A stretch of 64,000 nucleotides of DNA from Nereocystis luetkeana (GCA_031213475.1 JARUPZ010000005.1:6878988-6942987), one strand, 5' to 3'; positions 10,986 to 23,557 are shown, counted from the stretch's first letter. Notes: generated from the sequence alone by a model not told the origin. Numbers and translations: made by a program.

Positions 10986-11996
10986 ATGGGCCTTCATCTT
11001 GCCCTTCACGGGGGGGGGGCGCCGCCTACGCTACGCGAACGTTAAGTCCGTAAACGTACCCGTTTTCGCTGGTCGAGCAAGTATAACCAAATTGTACTTC
11101 TGATGGCATCTATCGTCGTCCTAGAGGTGTGTTTGTACTGTCTCGGCTGTGCGCCTACAGTAGTATAGACACGACACGACTACTCTCACCATGGCGAGGC
11201 TAGGCGGGTGTTCTTCGTCTGGCCCTCCCGGCGTGTTTGCTGCTCGCGGTCTTCGCTGCACAACTAGCTAGCTATCAAGCACGTACACCAGAAGAGGCGT
11301 TCTACGATAGAGATTCACCCTAAAATTCCTGAGGCTCCTCACTTGAGGAGCTCCATACCTCACCCGAAAACTGACTTCATCAAAAATCAAATTGCAGCCC
11401 GGCGAATAATCCCGTGGCCCAACTATACAAAAACGTCATTATTTTTCGAAACAAGGTAGGCATCCCGACGATTTTGGGTTAAGGTACCCCGTCATACAAG
11501 GTAGGCATCCCGACGATTTTGGGTTAAGGTACCCCGTCATTCAAAACACGTTTGAGCGGAAATGTGCCACCTCTATCGGTAGAACGCGTCAGAACCGCCC
11601 AAACAAGCCGGGACAGAAAACCCCACATAACTCAGTAAAGATAAACGTGCCGCAAACGCCAACGATTACCGGTGCTCTGCTGTGATGTGCATGCCTACTA
11701 CTTTTTTTCCGCACCAAGTTCATGGCTGTTTTGCTTAAGACCTCCGTACGCGTATACGAATACTCTGTACACGTATAATATATACCGAACATACTTCTAC
11801 TCTGCCTCTTAAATGTGCTGCATTTCGGGTATATATATATATACTGCTGTACTGTCGCAGCTTCAGCATTATTATGGCTTGTATGCGTATGCATATACCC
11901 CCGGGGGTATTCTTGATATTCCGCACCTGCCGGGTTGGTTGGGGTTATCTGTCGCGGCTTGTTTGCGTCGTTCTGGTGTACGGGTTGAACGGCTAT
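10986..11996. other. No gene supported
   Basis: Unique-looking DNA after the microsatellite. It contains a short G run at 11010, a perfect 45-bp duplication (11451-11540) and a TA-rich stretch near 11830. No exon-like reading frame with splice sites was recognised. Confidence 0.5.
11451..11540. repeat. Perfect 45-bp tandem duplication
   Basis: The unit ACAAGGTAGGCATCCCGACG plus 25 further bases is repeated without change at 11451-11495 and 11496-11540. It includes a KpnI-type GGTACC palindrome. No function is evident. Confidence 0.9.
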
Positions 11997-12121
11997 TTAC
12001 GAGGGACCATAGTAAATAGGACAAAATGTTGTTATTAATAGTAAAATAAATAGCGAAATATATACCTGGTAGGTTTTTCTGTCTACCGTACGTAGGTCCC
12101 ATTTAATATGGTCCCCCGTAA
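11997..12121 (-). mobile_element. MITE-A copy
   Basis: Left end TTACGAGGGACCATAGTAAA, right end AATATGGTCCCCCGTAAATA. The interior is slightly expanded (TACCTGGTAGG). TA flanks both ends. Confidence 0.85.
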
Positions 12122-12289
12122 ATAGGTATCAGTGCAACGGAGACCGCGAAGACCGAAAACGTCGGGAGGGCCGGACGATGAAATCCCCCTTAGCTTTGCC
12201 GTGGTTATGGCTCTTCGCGTCGTGTCTATACCGCTGTGTGGCGCACTGCGGAGACCGAGCTAGCACACGGTTGAGACGGCGGTATACTA

Positions 12290-12393
12290 TTGCGGAGGGC
12301 CACAGTAAATAGGACCAAATATTGTTAGTAGAAATAGCGAAACATGTAGGTTTTTGTATGTACCGTAGGTTCTATTTAATATGGTCCCCCGTG
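12290..12393 (-). mobile_element. MITE-A copy
   Basis: It runs from TGCGGAGGGCCACAGTAAAT to AATATGGTCCCCCGTG, with the family core AAATATTGTTAGTAGAAATA and ACCGTAGGTTC between. Confidence 0.85.
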
Positions 12394-12694
12394 ACATTAG
12401 TTTCACAGGGTGACACTTGCTCGCTCAAAACCGGATGGACATCATCACGGCGATCGATCGTTACGCGTAGGTTCGCAGCGGACCACCGTCTTGGGGGTCA
12501 AAACATATGGGAGGGGGGAAATATTAAGGCCCCTTTCCCATGGTTAACCATGGTGTGAGACTATCTGGTTTCATCATCATGCTGTTATTGGCCCCTGTGT
12601 CAGGCGTGACGGCGCCAGTAAATACGTCATTCAATAAAGAAAGGGTGGAATAGACTATATATACCAATATCAACAGTGTACAAGAGCCACCGAC

Positions 12695-12799
12695 ATTTCC
12701 GAGGTTTTCTTCTTTCGGGAAAGTTATGAGTGATCCATGTTTGTTGAAGATCATGCTGCACATTGTCGGATGGCAAGACAAATAATAATAATAATAATA
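12695..12799 (+). repeat. Repeat ending in a microsatellite, copy 2
   Basis: This is homologous to 8485-8562 through GATCATGCTGCACATTGTCG and ends in (TAA)n at about 12782-12800. The reverse complement of its end, TTGCCATCCGACAATGTG, occurs at 13201-13217, so the interval 12757-13217 has inverted ends. Confidence 0.6.
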
Positions 12800-15700
12800 A
12801 TATCGATAAGAACTTGGGCACCATATGCGAACGACAGACACAGGCTCAGTTTCACGAAGAAATACGAGGAATTCGGATAGATAGGTGTAAAAAGGAAAAC
12901 ACAATTATACCGAATGGTCCGGCCGTCCAGTTTCGTAATTGAATTGCGCTGTCTGCGCATATAATAAGCTCGGGATAGTAGCGTTTCCTCGCCTATTCGG
13001 ACGTTTTGTGTTGGCAGGTAAGGTCGTCTGGTCGACAGTCCCGGCATCTGGTGTGGACCATTGCCCGCATTTATTTCTGTTGGCAGAAGAGGGATCGGCC
13101 GAGCCAATTTTAGGTGAAAAATAAGCCAGCCGGCGGATCATATTTTCAATTATCACGGCCCCACCCTCCCAACTCGAAAATCCATCAATTATGATTGTGC
13201 TTGCCATCCGACAATGTGTGGTGTTGCTCTAAAAAAGACTAAGGAACAGAAAGTAAGTGAAGAACTCTCCAGAACAAAAGCGCTGCAGTATCTTGCGACA
13301 AATGAAAACCGATGTGACGCACATGAAGACTATCACAGCCAACATCCCCTCCATCTCATCCACACCAAAAAACAACAACTCCCCTCCTTAAGAACCCCCT
13401 GAGAAGCATCTACCGAAAACCCGCTGCCTATCAAAATGGTGGGTTTACAGCTTGATAGGTCTATACTTACCTTGTGGGATTTTGAGCCACTCGTAGGTAC
13501 CATGAACCGTACGCCAATCGCAGAAGGGACTATAGGAAGCCTTTGCGGGAGTGTAATATTTAGTTTAGCTATAAAAGGCTAATGCAGGTAATGTAGGTAT
13601 ATCTCTTTTTGGCTTGTTGCCATAATTAAATGTTCGCCCCTTCGACCGGGGCCATGCACCACGTGATGATGATTGATGGGGTGGGGGGGGGGGTATCGCG
13701 TTTCTTCGTGCAGGGGAGTAGGAGAGGTATAGTTGGTTGTGATCGGCGCAGTGAGTGGCACCACGTACTACAATGCAGAATATCAACGAGGTCTGCTTTT
13801 GTACAGTTCGTTGCTGATCTTCCCTTCCCCTCCCCTTACCTCCCCTTCCCTTACGCTCCTTGCACTTACTTCCCTTTTTATTTAATGTCTCGCTTCTTTG
13901 CTCCATGCACTTATTATAATACTTCTTGTAGCTTCTATACGGGACCATGTCCGACCTGTCTGTCTGTTGGTGGCCGCTCAAGTGGCGCTGGCCGCTCAAG
14001 TGGCGCTGTGACCTATTTTCTTCCAACTTTGAGTTGTTGCTGCTCGCTGCGTCTAAGCGTTCTTTGCACGCGCAGCTGTCACCACAACATGCACATACAT
14101 ACAATGACCACAGCAAATGAATCGCAGCGTTTCGTCGAATCGGAACAGAAGAGAGGTTATTGGAGTAGCCTTTTTTCCAATCAAAACATGCGCGCGGCTC
14201 GAGACACGCCGCGATCTGGCTTCACTGTAGATCAACGACGCAGCAGGATGCAACTGCATATATGTGCCTACTGGTATCAGAGATACCTTCGCGCGCGCAC
14301 CCACGGCCATAGACAGATGCGACCTTTATACGTTTGCTCTCGTCGTTGGTCGATGTCAGTCGACACAACAACAGCAGTATTATATTAATAGTACAACAAC
14401 AGCAGCAACAATAAATTATATTGGGGTGCTAGGTACGACGCAATCGAAACTGGGTGAATACCATCATGGACGACAGCAGCAGCAGGAGGAAAAACAAAAC
14501 CAACCGTGCGTTTAGCTCTCGACCGTCAGTTATTAGCCTACCAACTTCTAAGTACGCAGCCATAACAAAAGAAAGCACGACGCGCTGCACAACAGGCTAC
14601 CCAGCTGCAGCGCAGGTAAAAGGTAAAAGCAACGGTCCCCTTGGTCAGGTCGCTATGACCCCAATTCCCTTAACATAAGCGCCAATCAGCCATGTTGAAA
14701 CCCCTCGTCGCGCGTTGGGTCCATCGTCCATCTGAAAAGAACGAGGGATACCCGACAAGGAACGAGGCAAGGTGAGATTTAAGTGATACCATCGTGGCCA
14801 GGGTTTACTGGTGCTTTACTGGGGTGCATTGTAGCCGCGTTCGACCTACGTAGCTTCTGTGCATATGTCCCCGGTTTGCGTCGAGTGACAAAATTGAAAA
14901 TACGAGCTTTTTTTCAAAAACATACCACTGTAGACGATAATATAACCACCATATTTGTTTCGATTTGCCTACTCATCGGGTACTATATTTACGGTCAGAT
15001 TTGGGCCAGGTTAGCCAGGTGCCAGGTACCAAATAAGCAGGGAGTACTGGCTCTATTCAATACCCTGGTACCTGGTACCTGGTACCACGTAAATACTGGC
15101 TCGTACTTATGCCCGGGGGTATGTACCAAGTACCAGGTACCAGTTACGACGAGGTATGAATACCTGTTACGAACCGCCTGCGGGAACTGGGAAGTGGGCC
15201 CCGACGGCAACACGACATCAGTCGCACTCCAACTGCCGGGCCGCGATGCCGACACAGTGACAAAACGCACTCTGTCTACGCCCCCCACTTCTCTGCCACT
15301 TTCCAGTGCTACTAATAGGTAAATCATGAATGGTGCTGTCGGCCCAGTCGATGGGGCTCTCGGGATGAAGGCAGGCGGCCTAGATCGGCCTGTTAGTTCA
15401 TGTGTATTATCGTGCACGTTGAAGAGAAGAAGAAGGAGTAGTTGTCGGCGCGAGCCCATACCAACACGAAAAGGGAACCACCTTGGTCAACAAGTGAAAC
15501 CAGAACTCAACGCCAAATTCCCACACGTATCTCCCAATATTCCCGCATTGTCCCGCCAGATCTCCGTACCAGATCCAAATCTCCGTACCAAATCTCCGAA
15601 GAACTATTACTGCTGTCCCAAGGATAGTGATGTCATGAGTACATCTTTCAGCTACAGGCATACGTATATACTCGAATTCTCGTGTTACATCCGATTCAGA

Positions 15701-16209
15701 GCTCCGACAAAGCTCTGACGGTATGATGCCTGGTGCCGGCGTCCCGCGACTTGCTTACATACGCTGTGTCTTGCTCGAAGCGTTGCTGTTCCCACGCAGC
15801 GAACAGGTGCGACGGCCACACCGGACGCCGAGAGGGGCGCAGAGCGCAGATAGCGTTGTAGAGCACCGCGCCACTACTGTTAACAGTACACCCTCGTTTT
15901 TTCTTGGTAGGATTGGAATCTGTGCGATCGGCGCAAGCGTAACTGTTACAGCAGTCGAACGTACACTGTTTGCATTCGTAGTTTACTCGCGCCGGAACAT
16001 CTATCGCCACATCACAGCAGCTTTAAATCCGAAGCCCGTATTCTCATGTCGCGTCATGTCTACTCTCTTGCTTGCGCCAACCTCAACGCACCGGAAACCG
16101 GGGCGTCGCAGGCGACGGCACCCCCCCCCCCCCCCCCCCGCCCCCCCGCCCCGAAAACAGCATCCAGCGAGCACCACCGCCCATCCAGCAGCTCCAACTC
16201 CCGAGCCCA
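12800..16209. other. No gene supported; scattered small repeats
   Basis: Includes an 18-bp perfect duplication (13972-14007), pyrimidine-rich DNA at 13820-13870, a TATA-like CTATAAAAGG at 13570, and a cluster of GGTACC/TACCTGGTA palindromes at 15010-15150. The open frames at 14783-15322 and 15723-16060 show no recognisable domain. The last 100 bp before the dehydrogenase start are C-rich. Confidence 0.5.
13387..13450 (+). repeat. Isolated fragment of the 273-bp repeat
   Basis: ACCCGCTGCCTATCAAAATG and its flanks resemble ACCCGCTGTCCATCGAAATG of the tandem array at 1-685, including the GAAGCAT(C/A)TACC(G/A)AAA lead-in. It is a single diverged copy 12.7 kb from the array. Confidence 0.55.
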
Positions 16210-18437
16210 ATGATGCGCGCAGCCCAGTGCACGAACTACGGCCGAAACGTCGACGACATACTGTCCGTCGTCACGGATGCTCCACGCCCAACCTTCGAGC
16301 CCGCCAGCAAGGGGTCTCGCGGGCACGCGCTTATCCGGGTGCAGGCAACCGCCCTGGCGCCAGGCGACGTGCGCGTGATGAGCGGCCGGACGCGAGAGAT
16401 CCAAGGCCCGCCCTTGATCCCCTACATTCCCGGCGGCGCCGACCTCTGCGGGGTGGTGGAGGCCGTCGCCGACGGGGAAAAGTACCTCAAAGCGGGCGAG
16501 AGAGTAGTGTGCCAGTTCGAGAAGAACTGGGGCGGCCTGGCCGAGTACGCCCTCGTGGTCAGCGGCAACTGCGCGCGGGACCCGCCGGCGTGCCTCACGT
16601 CCGCCGAAGCGGCGGCGATAGGCTCCAGCGGGGCAGCCGCCGTCCTCATCTCCCGCCATGTGGAGCAAGGCGACCGGGTGCTGGTCATCGGGGGTTCGGG
16701 CGGCGTGGGCTCGTTCTTGGTGCAGCTGGCCCGCACGAAGGGCGCCTCGTTCGTGGCCGCCGTGTCGACGCAGACCGATCTGATGAAGGAGCTGGGGGTG
16801 GACAGGGCCATCGACTACCGCCAGGAGGACGTGTGGGCGCTGGGGGAGTTCCAGACGGAGGAGGGGCGGTTCGACGTGGTGTTTGACTTGGTCGAGAAGG
16901 GGTGGGACCGGGTCACGTCGGCGCAGGGACGCGCGAGCCCGATCTTGAAGAATGGGCGGCAGGGCGGCCGCTTTGTGACCACGGTACGTACGTTGCGACG
17001 GGGACACTCTCTGTAGATGGTGCGCGGAAACATGCTGTTGAGATAGTGTCCGCGGTGCCCTGCTTGGGTGACAGTAGTGCTGCCATTCATTGGTGTGTGT
17101 GTGTGCCTTACGCAGTACGGGGTTTATTTTTTTACCCTGCTGTGTGCTCCCGGACAAAGCCCGTGGACGTAAGGCATCAGATCTCCGGCCAACGATGGGC
17201 GCACAACCTGGTAAAAAAAAATGGTTCCCCACACACACAACCTGTACGAAGACCGTTTGCCCGATGAAAATTCCCAGCACATCCTTTTACGCATGCTACG
17301 TGTGACCAGTGTCTATAGTCCTGAATACCCCGAGAGGGCGGGGCGCAGAAAACGGTGCGAGGATAATAACCTTTTTTTTCCAACTCTCACCAGGTATGTG
17401 GTTATCTGTACGATACACTCTGTGCAGCGGTGTCACTCCGGTGTTGGAGGATGTGGTTATCTGTACGATACACTCTGTGCAGCGGTGTCACTCCGGTGTT
17501 GGAGGGAGCCCTTCCGGCATGCTCACGGGCAGTCGCAATGCGAGATTTTTTTGCTGGGGTGCGGTCCGTAGCCTTTTGTCACCGCCCCACCACTAAGGTA
17601 TGCCACTCTGCTTCTACGTTAATATTGAGCCCAAAAAATTACACTACACTTGGAGACGAGAGCGACTGAATTCAAAAGTGGAATATGGTTATACTCCGAA
17701 CTACGGGTTTTTTAAATACCTGGTATATAATATCGATGCGTTTTGTATGGTGTTTTTCGGCCAGACTTACGGCTGTGGGTACGAAGAGTATGGGGGTTGG
17801 GATTGGGGTTCTAGGCTAGGGCTAGCTAGAGCTGTTGGCAACTTTCGAAACAGAATTTTTATCTTATGGCTCGAATCACACACCGACCTATCCCGCTCGA
17901 ACCCGTTTCCATGTGAGTTCCCGTGCAATTGTGGTAGGGGGGGGGGGGGGGGGGGTCTGATTGTTCTCTTTTATTTCCAAAGTGGTTGCTTCCGCTATGT
18001 TTTTTTATGTTTCTTTCCCGGTACCGCATGCACATATATACGCGTTGCATAAAATGTTATTCCTTTTCAGTTCGTTCATGTTTTGTATGCTCCCCCCCTC
18101 CCCTCTCTAAAAGGTGCCCCCGTGCGGGAAGACGTTCGACGGCCACTCGATGTGGCAGATCGCCGGCGTGTTCGTCCTCCCCATCCTCGGCAGGGCGGTC
18201 GGGTCGTTCATGTGGCCGTGGGGGGGACCTCGCTACAAGTTCGCCTTCGGGATCGGCATCGACGCCGAGCGCACGCCGTTCAAAGAGTTGTTCGCGCTGA
18301 TCGAAGCCGGCGACGTGCGCGTCGTGCTGGACGGGGGACGCCCCTGCGGATTCACCACAGAAGAACTCCGCGCGGCGTTCAAGCGTCAAGGGAGTGGACA
18401 CGCCCACGGGAAAGTTGTGGTCCAGATATCGGACTGA
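16210..18437 (+). CDS. MDR-family NAD(P)H-dependent oxidoreductase, two exons
   Basis: Exons are 16210-16983 and 18114-18437, joined in phase 0; the protein is 365 residues, usual for the medium-chain dehydrogenase/reductase family. Intron 16984-18113 has donor GTACGT and acceptor CTCTAAAAG. The start is MMRAAQCTNYG at 16210, after a C-rich leader. Residues about 35-125 form the GroES-like domain (ALIRVQATALAPGD, PGGADLCGVVEAV, AGERVV). Residues about 156-300 form the Rossmann domain with GGSGGVGSFLVQLA at 161-174 and the later ELGVDRAIDYR. The C-terminus has LIEAGDVRVVLD and HAHGKVVVQ, the standard family ending. Catalytic-zinc ligands of classical alcohol dehydrogenases are not evident, so a quinone-oxidoreductase, enoyl-reductase or RTN4IP1-like role is likelier. 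The substrate is unknown. The exons are GC-rich compared with the flanks. Confidence 0.88.
17396..17505 (+). repeat. Perfect 55-bp duplication in the dehydrogenase intron
   Basis: Units 17396-17450 and 17451-17505 are identical, beginning ATGTGGTTATCTGTACGATA. They lie within the single intron, well away from both splice sites. Confidence 0.9.
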
Positions 18438-19854
18438 GTTTGCCTCGGGGGCTACAACAGCCACCGCCGCCGCCGCCACCACCATCACCACGGCGGACGA
18501 CACGGACGCCCCCACGTATCCGATGCGGCAGCTTGTATCCGGCCAGGTGGTCGCGCGGTTGTCGTGGCTGGAGTCGCTGTAGCAGCGGCTGGCCTTTCGG
18601 GGTGGGGGGGGGGGGGGATGATGCCCCCCAAACGCGGGCTTTGTTGTAGAGTTTGTCAAGCATGTACGTACGTAGTATCCCCGTCCCGACGTCGCTGCTG
18701 TACGCCGTGGTCAGTGTGGGCTATATAGCTTCACCAGTACGAGTACGAGTAGTCTCTTTCGGACTGCACCCGCGTGATCTTTTTTTGGGGGGGGGGAGGA
18801 TTGCATGGAATTAGAGTCAGACATGTGTGTATGTGCTGTGAACTGCAGCAGTAAGAGGATGTGGCCTGTGTTTTATAATAGCGGAAATTATCGCTGCCCG
18901 CCGTGTAAAAAAAAACAGGCGCTCGCCAGCATCGGAAGAAGGAGAATCCTTTCACCTCGAACTATTTTAATCCACTACGTACCAATGTGTAACTGGTTTT
19001 CTCGTGTTGATTTCCTTTCTACTCTTTGTGCATCCCGTTATTTATGCCGTCTGGTGTGTAGAGGCTCCCAGGTTTTGGAAGATGCTTATCTGGTACAGTA
19101 CGTAGTATCGTTGGTCAAATATTTGTCTTGGTTTTTGGGGCGTTCAGAAAGCTGAACTGCCCGAAGCCGTGCCGGGGGGGCATCGGGCCTAGCAATAGAA
19201 GCAGACAGCTGCCCTCATCAGCTTTTTTTGTAAAGTCGGTACGTTTTGCCATACCGCCGCCTGTGCGTCATGTTTTTGTTTTAAAGTAACCGTAAAAAAA
19301 GCACCGCAGTTGACAGATTTTGGTAATGCCCCAAAGGCTGGGAGGAAAACGTTTGTTCGGTACGCCTCTAATGTACTGCGTCCCAGCGACCCTGCCAGGG
19401 CATGCGTGAGGGCGGGGGTCGGCTGAAATGGGGCTGAATTCGCCGAACGTCACTACGAGTAACAAACAATCGACGAAAAACGAGGAAAGCTCAGCAAATG
19501 ACCAGCGTCCGGTTGGATTGGTTTCGGCCGGGGAGGGCCGGTTCCTGCACGGGTAATCGCTAGGGTTTCCTAGGGTATCTGTGACAGAAACTCCCGAATG
19601 TTTTGTCCGTCTGCATGTCTGCCTGTCAGGTTCAAACAGGCTCATTGAATCGCCGGGATGAACACCACGAACCTCGTACACGACTTTTTCCAGCCAAATG
19701 TCAACAGCAAGTGTATATTGTCGGAATTCCCTTTTCTGGGAGGTAGGCAAAAATAGCTCGTACCTGGACGCAGCCCAGCACACGCGCTCCACCCGGCCTC
19801 TCACCCCACACCCCGCGCGCATGTCCCGCGCGCTCCCTTGGGAGTGAGCGAAGG

Positions 19855-19903
<49 letters not shown>

Positions 19904-20103
19904 ATGCACCAACCAGAGTAGTAATAGTTTCTGTACGCTGCTAACGTGGTATCTGTTGCTCGCGCTTCGTTGTTTTTGCACCGAGTGTGCACGAAAAAAT
20001 AAGCCCACACCACGCTACGATCCGCCGGACCAGGGGACCCGGGGGGGGGGTGGTTGGGGGTGGTGTTCTTCTGTTGTGTCACACACAATGAGTAAATTCT
20101 TTT
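18438..20103. other. Intergenic DNA, no gene supported
   Basis: Follows the stop codon of the dehydrogenase. It contains short G runs (18602-18617, 18786-18797) and the (GA)n tract at 19857-19901. The minus-strand frame 19268-20008 is open partly because of the GA repeat and has no recognisable domain. Confidence 0.5.
19857..19901 (+). repeat. (GA)n microsatellite
   Basis: An uninterrupted AG dinucleotide run of about 45 bp. Confidence 0.95.
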
Positions 20104-20202
20104 GGTGCTGCGGTTCCGTTTTGGGGACAAGCTACTTGAAACATTCAGTCGTTTGTCCCCAAAACGTGACTTGACTGCGGTTTGCCCGAAAAGGGCTAAA
20201 TA
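20104..20202 (+). mobile_element. MITE-B copy (diverged)
   Basis: It has GCTGCGGTTCCGTTTTGGGG and its mirror GTTTGTCCCCAAAACG, then ACTGCGG and AAAAGGGCTAA. The left TTAA end is lost. Confidence 0.7.
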
Positions 20203-20442
20203 GTTCGCAAGGGTCTCCGAGTGTCTCCTGTGTTGTTCTTGAGAAGGTTTAACTTTTTTTTTCGGTGATTTTTCCGAGCGTGCTTTGTGAAACGCGTGGT
20301 GGGCCGTTCTTGCACACTAAAAAAAAAAACGGAATTCACCTCGCTTCGCTTTCCCCGATCACCCGGAAGCAGTACGGCAGCTCTTGAATCGCCAAGAACG
20401 CGACCCCCCCCCCCCCCGCGCGCCCCCTCCCTTCCTCGCCGC

Positions 20443-20662
20443 TGTCATCCATACGCAAGAAAATCCACCTCAAAAGCGGCTTTTAGTGACAATGCAGCTC
20501 ACCCTTCATGCGACTCGTCCAACACCTCACGGCGGTTCGCGCTTGGTGCAAGCAATTGTTTGCCTGGTCGGTGAAAACCCGACGTGCTCCGTCCCGACAC
20601 TGCAGGGATGCGAGGGTCTGTGGTCACACGAATACGGCCAAAGCATGATATCGAGCACCCCC
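20443..20662 (+). repeat. Family D element, copy 1
   Basis: Shares long blocks with 20960-21197, such as GCAGCTCACCCTTCAT, CACCTCACGGCG, GCCTGGTCGGTGAAAACCCG and GGGATGCGAGGGTCT. Inverted relatives lie at 28.2, 30.5, 32.0 and 40.4 kb. It encodes nothing recognisable. Confidence 0.8.
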
Positions 20663-20959
20663 ATCAAGGCAACCGAGCATATAGATTGGGTTGGCGTCCG
20701 TTGCCAACGACACTGAAACACATGCCGCTCACTACGTGAGCTAGACAACCAGGGTACCGTTTCTTTTTTCCTTTTTTTGGCGATCGCCCACAGCTGGTTG
20801 TCGAGTTAGATCATTTGTGAGAGGTGAAGAACCTTTACTCCGCACAAGTGGGAATGATCTTATCACGTAGCGTTCAAGGTAAGGCGCCCAAGAGGCAGTT
20901 ACATAGTACTCCCATTGCTGTCTCTGGAATTGCCTACATCGGAAATTAAATCAACTCAT

Positions 20960-21197
20960 TGAAGCTGTCATCCATATGCACGTCCGCCTCGTAAGCGGTT
21001 CTTAGCAGGATGCAGCTCACCCTTCATTCGACTCGCCGGACACCTCACGGCGCTTCGCTCTTGGTGCAAGCAATGTCTGCCTGGTCGGTGAAAACCCGAC
21101 ATGCTCCGTCCCGGCACTGCAGGGATGCGAGGGTCTTTAGTCATACGACTACGGCCATGCATGAGATCGAGTACTTCTCTCCTATCGAGTACACCCC
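20960..21197 (+). repeat. Family D element, copy 2
   Basis: About 235 bp from TTGAAGCTGTCATCCAT to CATACGACTACGGCCATGCA. It is the most complete copy in this orientation. Confidence 0.85.
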
Positions 21198-21401
21198 ACC
21201 CCACCCCACCCCACCCCTCCCCCCTCCGCTATGTGAGCGACAATATAAACATGCCTCTTTCAATGCTCCACCGTAAATCAAACATCGGAATCTTCGTTCA
21301 GCAATATCCATCGCCATCGTCTTCTTGGTAATGTCGTTTAAGATGAACGGCAGAACGCCCGATATATGCGCGGGGGGGGGGGATAATGCATAACATTAGT
21401 A

Positions 21402-21752
21402 TTACGGGGGGGGGGCATAGTTAATAGGACCTATGGAATACATAAAAAAAACTATATATTTAACCATTTTTACTAACAATGTTTTGGTCCTATTAACTAT
21501 GGTCCTCCGTAGTATTACCACTATGTATGGTCCTCCGTAGTATTACCATAGTTAATAGGACCTACGTATGGTACACATAAAAAACTATATATTTAACAAT
21601 TTTTACTAACAATATTTGGTCCTATTACCTATGGTCCCCCGTAGTATCACGGGGGACCACAGTTAATAGGACCTATGGTATGCACAAAAACCTATATATT
21701 TAACCATTTTTACTAACAATATTTGGTCCTATTAACTATGGTCCCCCGTAGT
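21402..21752 (+). mobile_element. Three MITE-A copies in tandem
   Basis: Copies at about 21404-21511, 21544-21643 and 21649-21750 lie head to tail in the same orientation. A loose end fragment (ATGGTCCTCCGTAG) sits between the first two. The middle copy has lost its left G run. All share TTTTTACTAACAAT and GGTCCTATTA. Confidence 0.85.
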
Positions 21753-23557
21753 AGTAGAGTTGCGGGGTCGTGCGCGTATGCTCCCCCCCCCCCCCCCCCC
21801 CCCCTCAAGCTATAATATTCGAAGGGGCCCCCCCCCCCTCAAGCTATAATATTCGAAGGGGGGGGAATCCTTTTTGTGCACCCCTCCTGCGCAAAAGGTG
21901 CCGTTGGTCCCAAGTAACGGTGCCCGGGAAAAAAAAGCAGGAGGGTGTGCGCGTGCCTTGCTGTATATGCATAAGCCATCAGATAGATGCTTGGGCTGTG
22001 GGCGTCTTGCCAGCGCGTCATAAGTGAGTTCGAGACAGGTCGAGACAGGTTCGGTCACACACGCGGGCACCTCCCGCGGCAGAAGTGCCTTCTCCTACCC
22101 CCCCCCCCCCCCCCCCGTCTAAAAGATGGGGGCGTACCCGCGTATATCCAATACAAACATACATTTCAGAGACCCATCCAAGTCAACACTGAGATTCACA
22201 GTTGACGTCGGTGGGAAGTTGAGGGGGGGGGGGGGGGGGGGGGGAGGGGAATCCTTTTTGATCCTTTTTGGGCCAATTTTGCACACTTTTTTCTAATTAC
22301 CCATGGGCGGTAGACTTTTTGTCGTAGGGAGGTATGCAACGTGCAAAAAAAACAAAGCTCGTGCCGTTTTTAACTCGCACGTGCCTGGGACCTGGGGTGT
22401 ACACCATCCATACTGTTGTAGACTATAAAAGCAGTACATGCCGTGAAAAAGAGTGTTGACTTCACACAAGAGACGGGGTGCTGATCGATTTCCGGCGCTC
22501 GTTTTTCTCGATGGCGGCCAAAAGGGCGCTTTGAGGCCGAACATTGTGTAACTTTCGGAAGGCTCTCGACCACGTGTTTCCCGAATCCGCCACACCTTGT
22601 TTGTTCCGTGATTCAGCGGCCTGCCCGTTCCTTCGAGCGCATGAAAACGATTAATACCCCCGCGCAGACTCGACGCCATCTGCGGCATGTACACTGTGAA
22701 GTATGTACGTAGAGTTGTTTTTGTGAAAAACTATATATGCATATTATATATATATATATACTGGCGCTTCACAAATAGATAGAGGTGCTTCCTGCTGCTA
22801 TCTATCTCGTCATTAATATGTAGTACATTAGGTATAAGCTGTATCCCTGTGTGCCTCTGTCTGTTGCGATCGCAATGTTTTTTTTGCATCGCATTGCATC
22901 GCTCATTGCATCGAGCCCCCCCCCTCTCCCCCCCCCCCCCCCCCCCTGCCGCCCACTCCCAACCTCCGTCTCGAAAGGGATGATGCGCGTGGTGAATGGT
23001 CAAATGACTACCAGTATAGGGCAAGCAACAACCGAGTACGCTCCCGCCCCGATACACTCCCTCCCCTCACCGAACCCTCCCCCTCCCCTCACCGAACCCT
23101 CCCCCTCCCTCCACCGATCCCTCCCCCTCCCCCTCCCGCCTCCCCCCATGCTCCGTCTCGAAAGGGATGCGCGGTCAATGGTCAAACTACTAAAAAGTCA
23201 AGCAACAGATGAGTACGCCCCCCCCCCCCCCTCCCTACTCCTCCCCCTACTCCCCCCCCCCGACCCGAGACAAAAACGACGACCAGAACACGCTGTTTTG
23301 CCGGCCGTTCTGGCCCCGGCTCGCGACTCGTATTGCAGTAGGCCGCCACCGTCACCACCACCACCACCACCACCACCATCACCGTCGTCGTCCTTGGGAC
23401 AGGAGGTGAACCCGGCAACACCAACAGAAACGAAAAACATGAGCCAACATGAAACAAGGCTCGTCGACGCACGTACCAGTAACGAAACAAACTTAATCGT
23501 TCATGGATCCCGCAGATCTGGTCTACCAGTCACTCACGAAAATTATGTAGGCCTAGC
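21753..23557. other. No gene supported; C- and G-tract-rich DNA
   Basis: C tract at 21781-21803, a duplicated CTCAAGCTATAATATTCGAA at 21806-21860, C tract at 22079-22096, 22-base G tract at 22223-22244, and C-rich DNA at 22916-23150. A repeat with CCGTCTCGAAAGGGATG and AAGCAACA..CGAGTACGC occurs at 22968-23046 and 23152-23222. The minus frame at 22293-22694 has no recognised domain. Confidence 0.5.

Noticed and set aside
8445-11103. Three open frames of about 850 codons (poly-Arg, Lys-Glu, Ser-Phe)
   Set aside because: They are translations of a purine-only microsatellite, which cannot contain stops in most frames; no gene structure surrounds them.
14783-15322. Plus-strand frame of 179 codons
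   Set aside because: It runs through a cluster of GGTACC palindromes and shows no domain; weak membrane-like stretches are not enough.
16060-17280. Long minus-strand frame of 406 codons over the dehydrogenase
   Set aside because: It is the antisense shadow of the GC-rich dehydrogenase exon and has no domain of its own.
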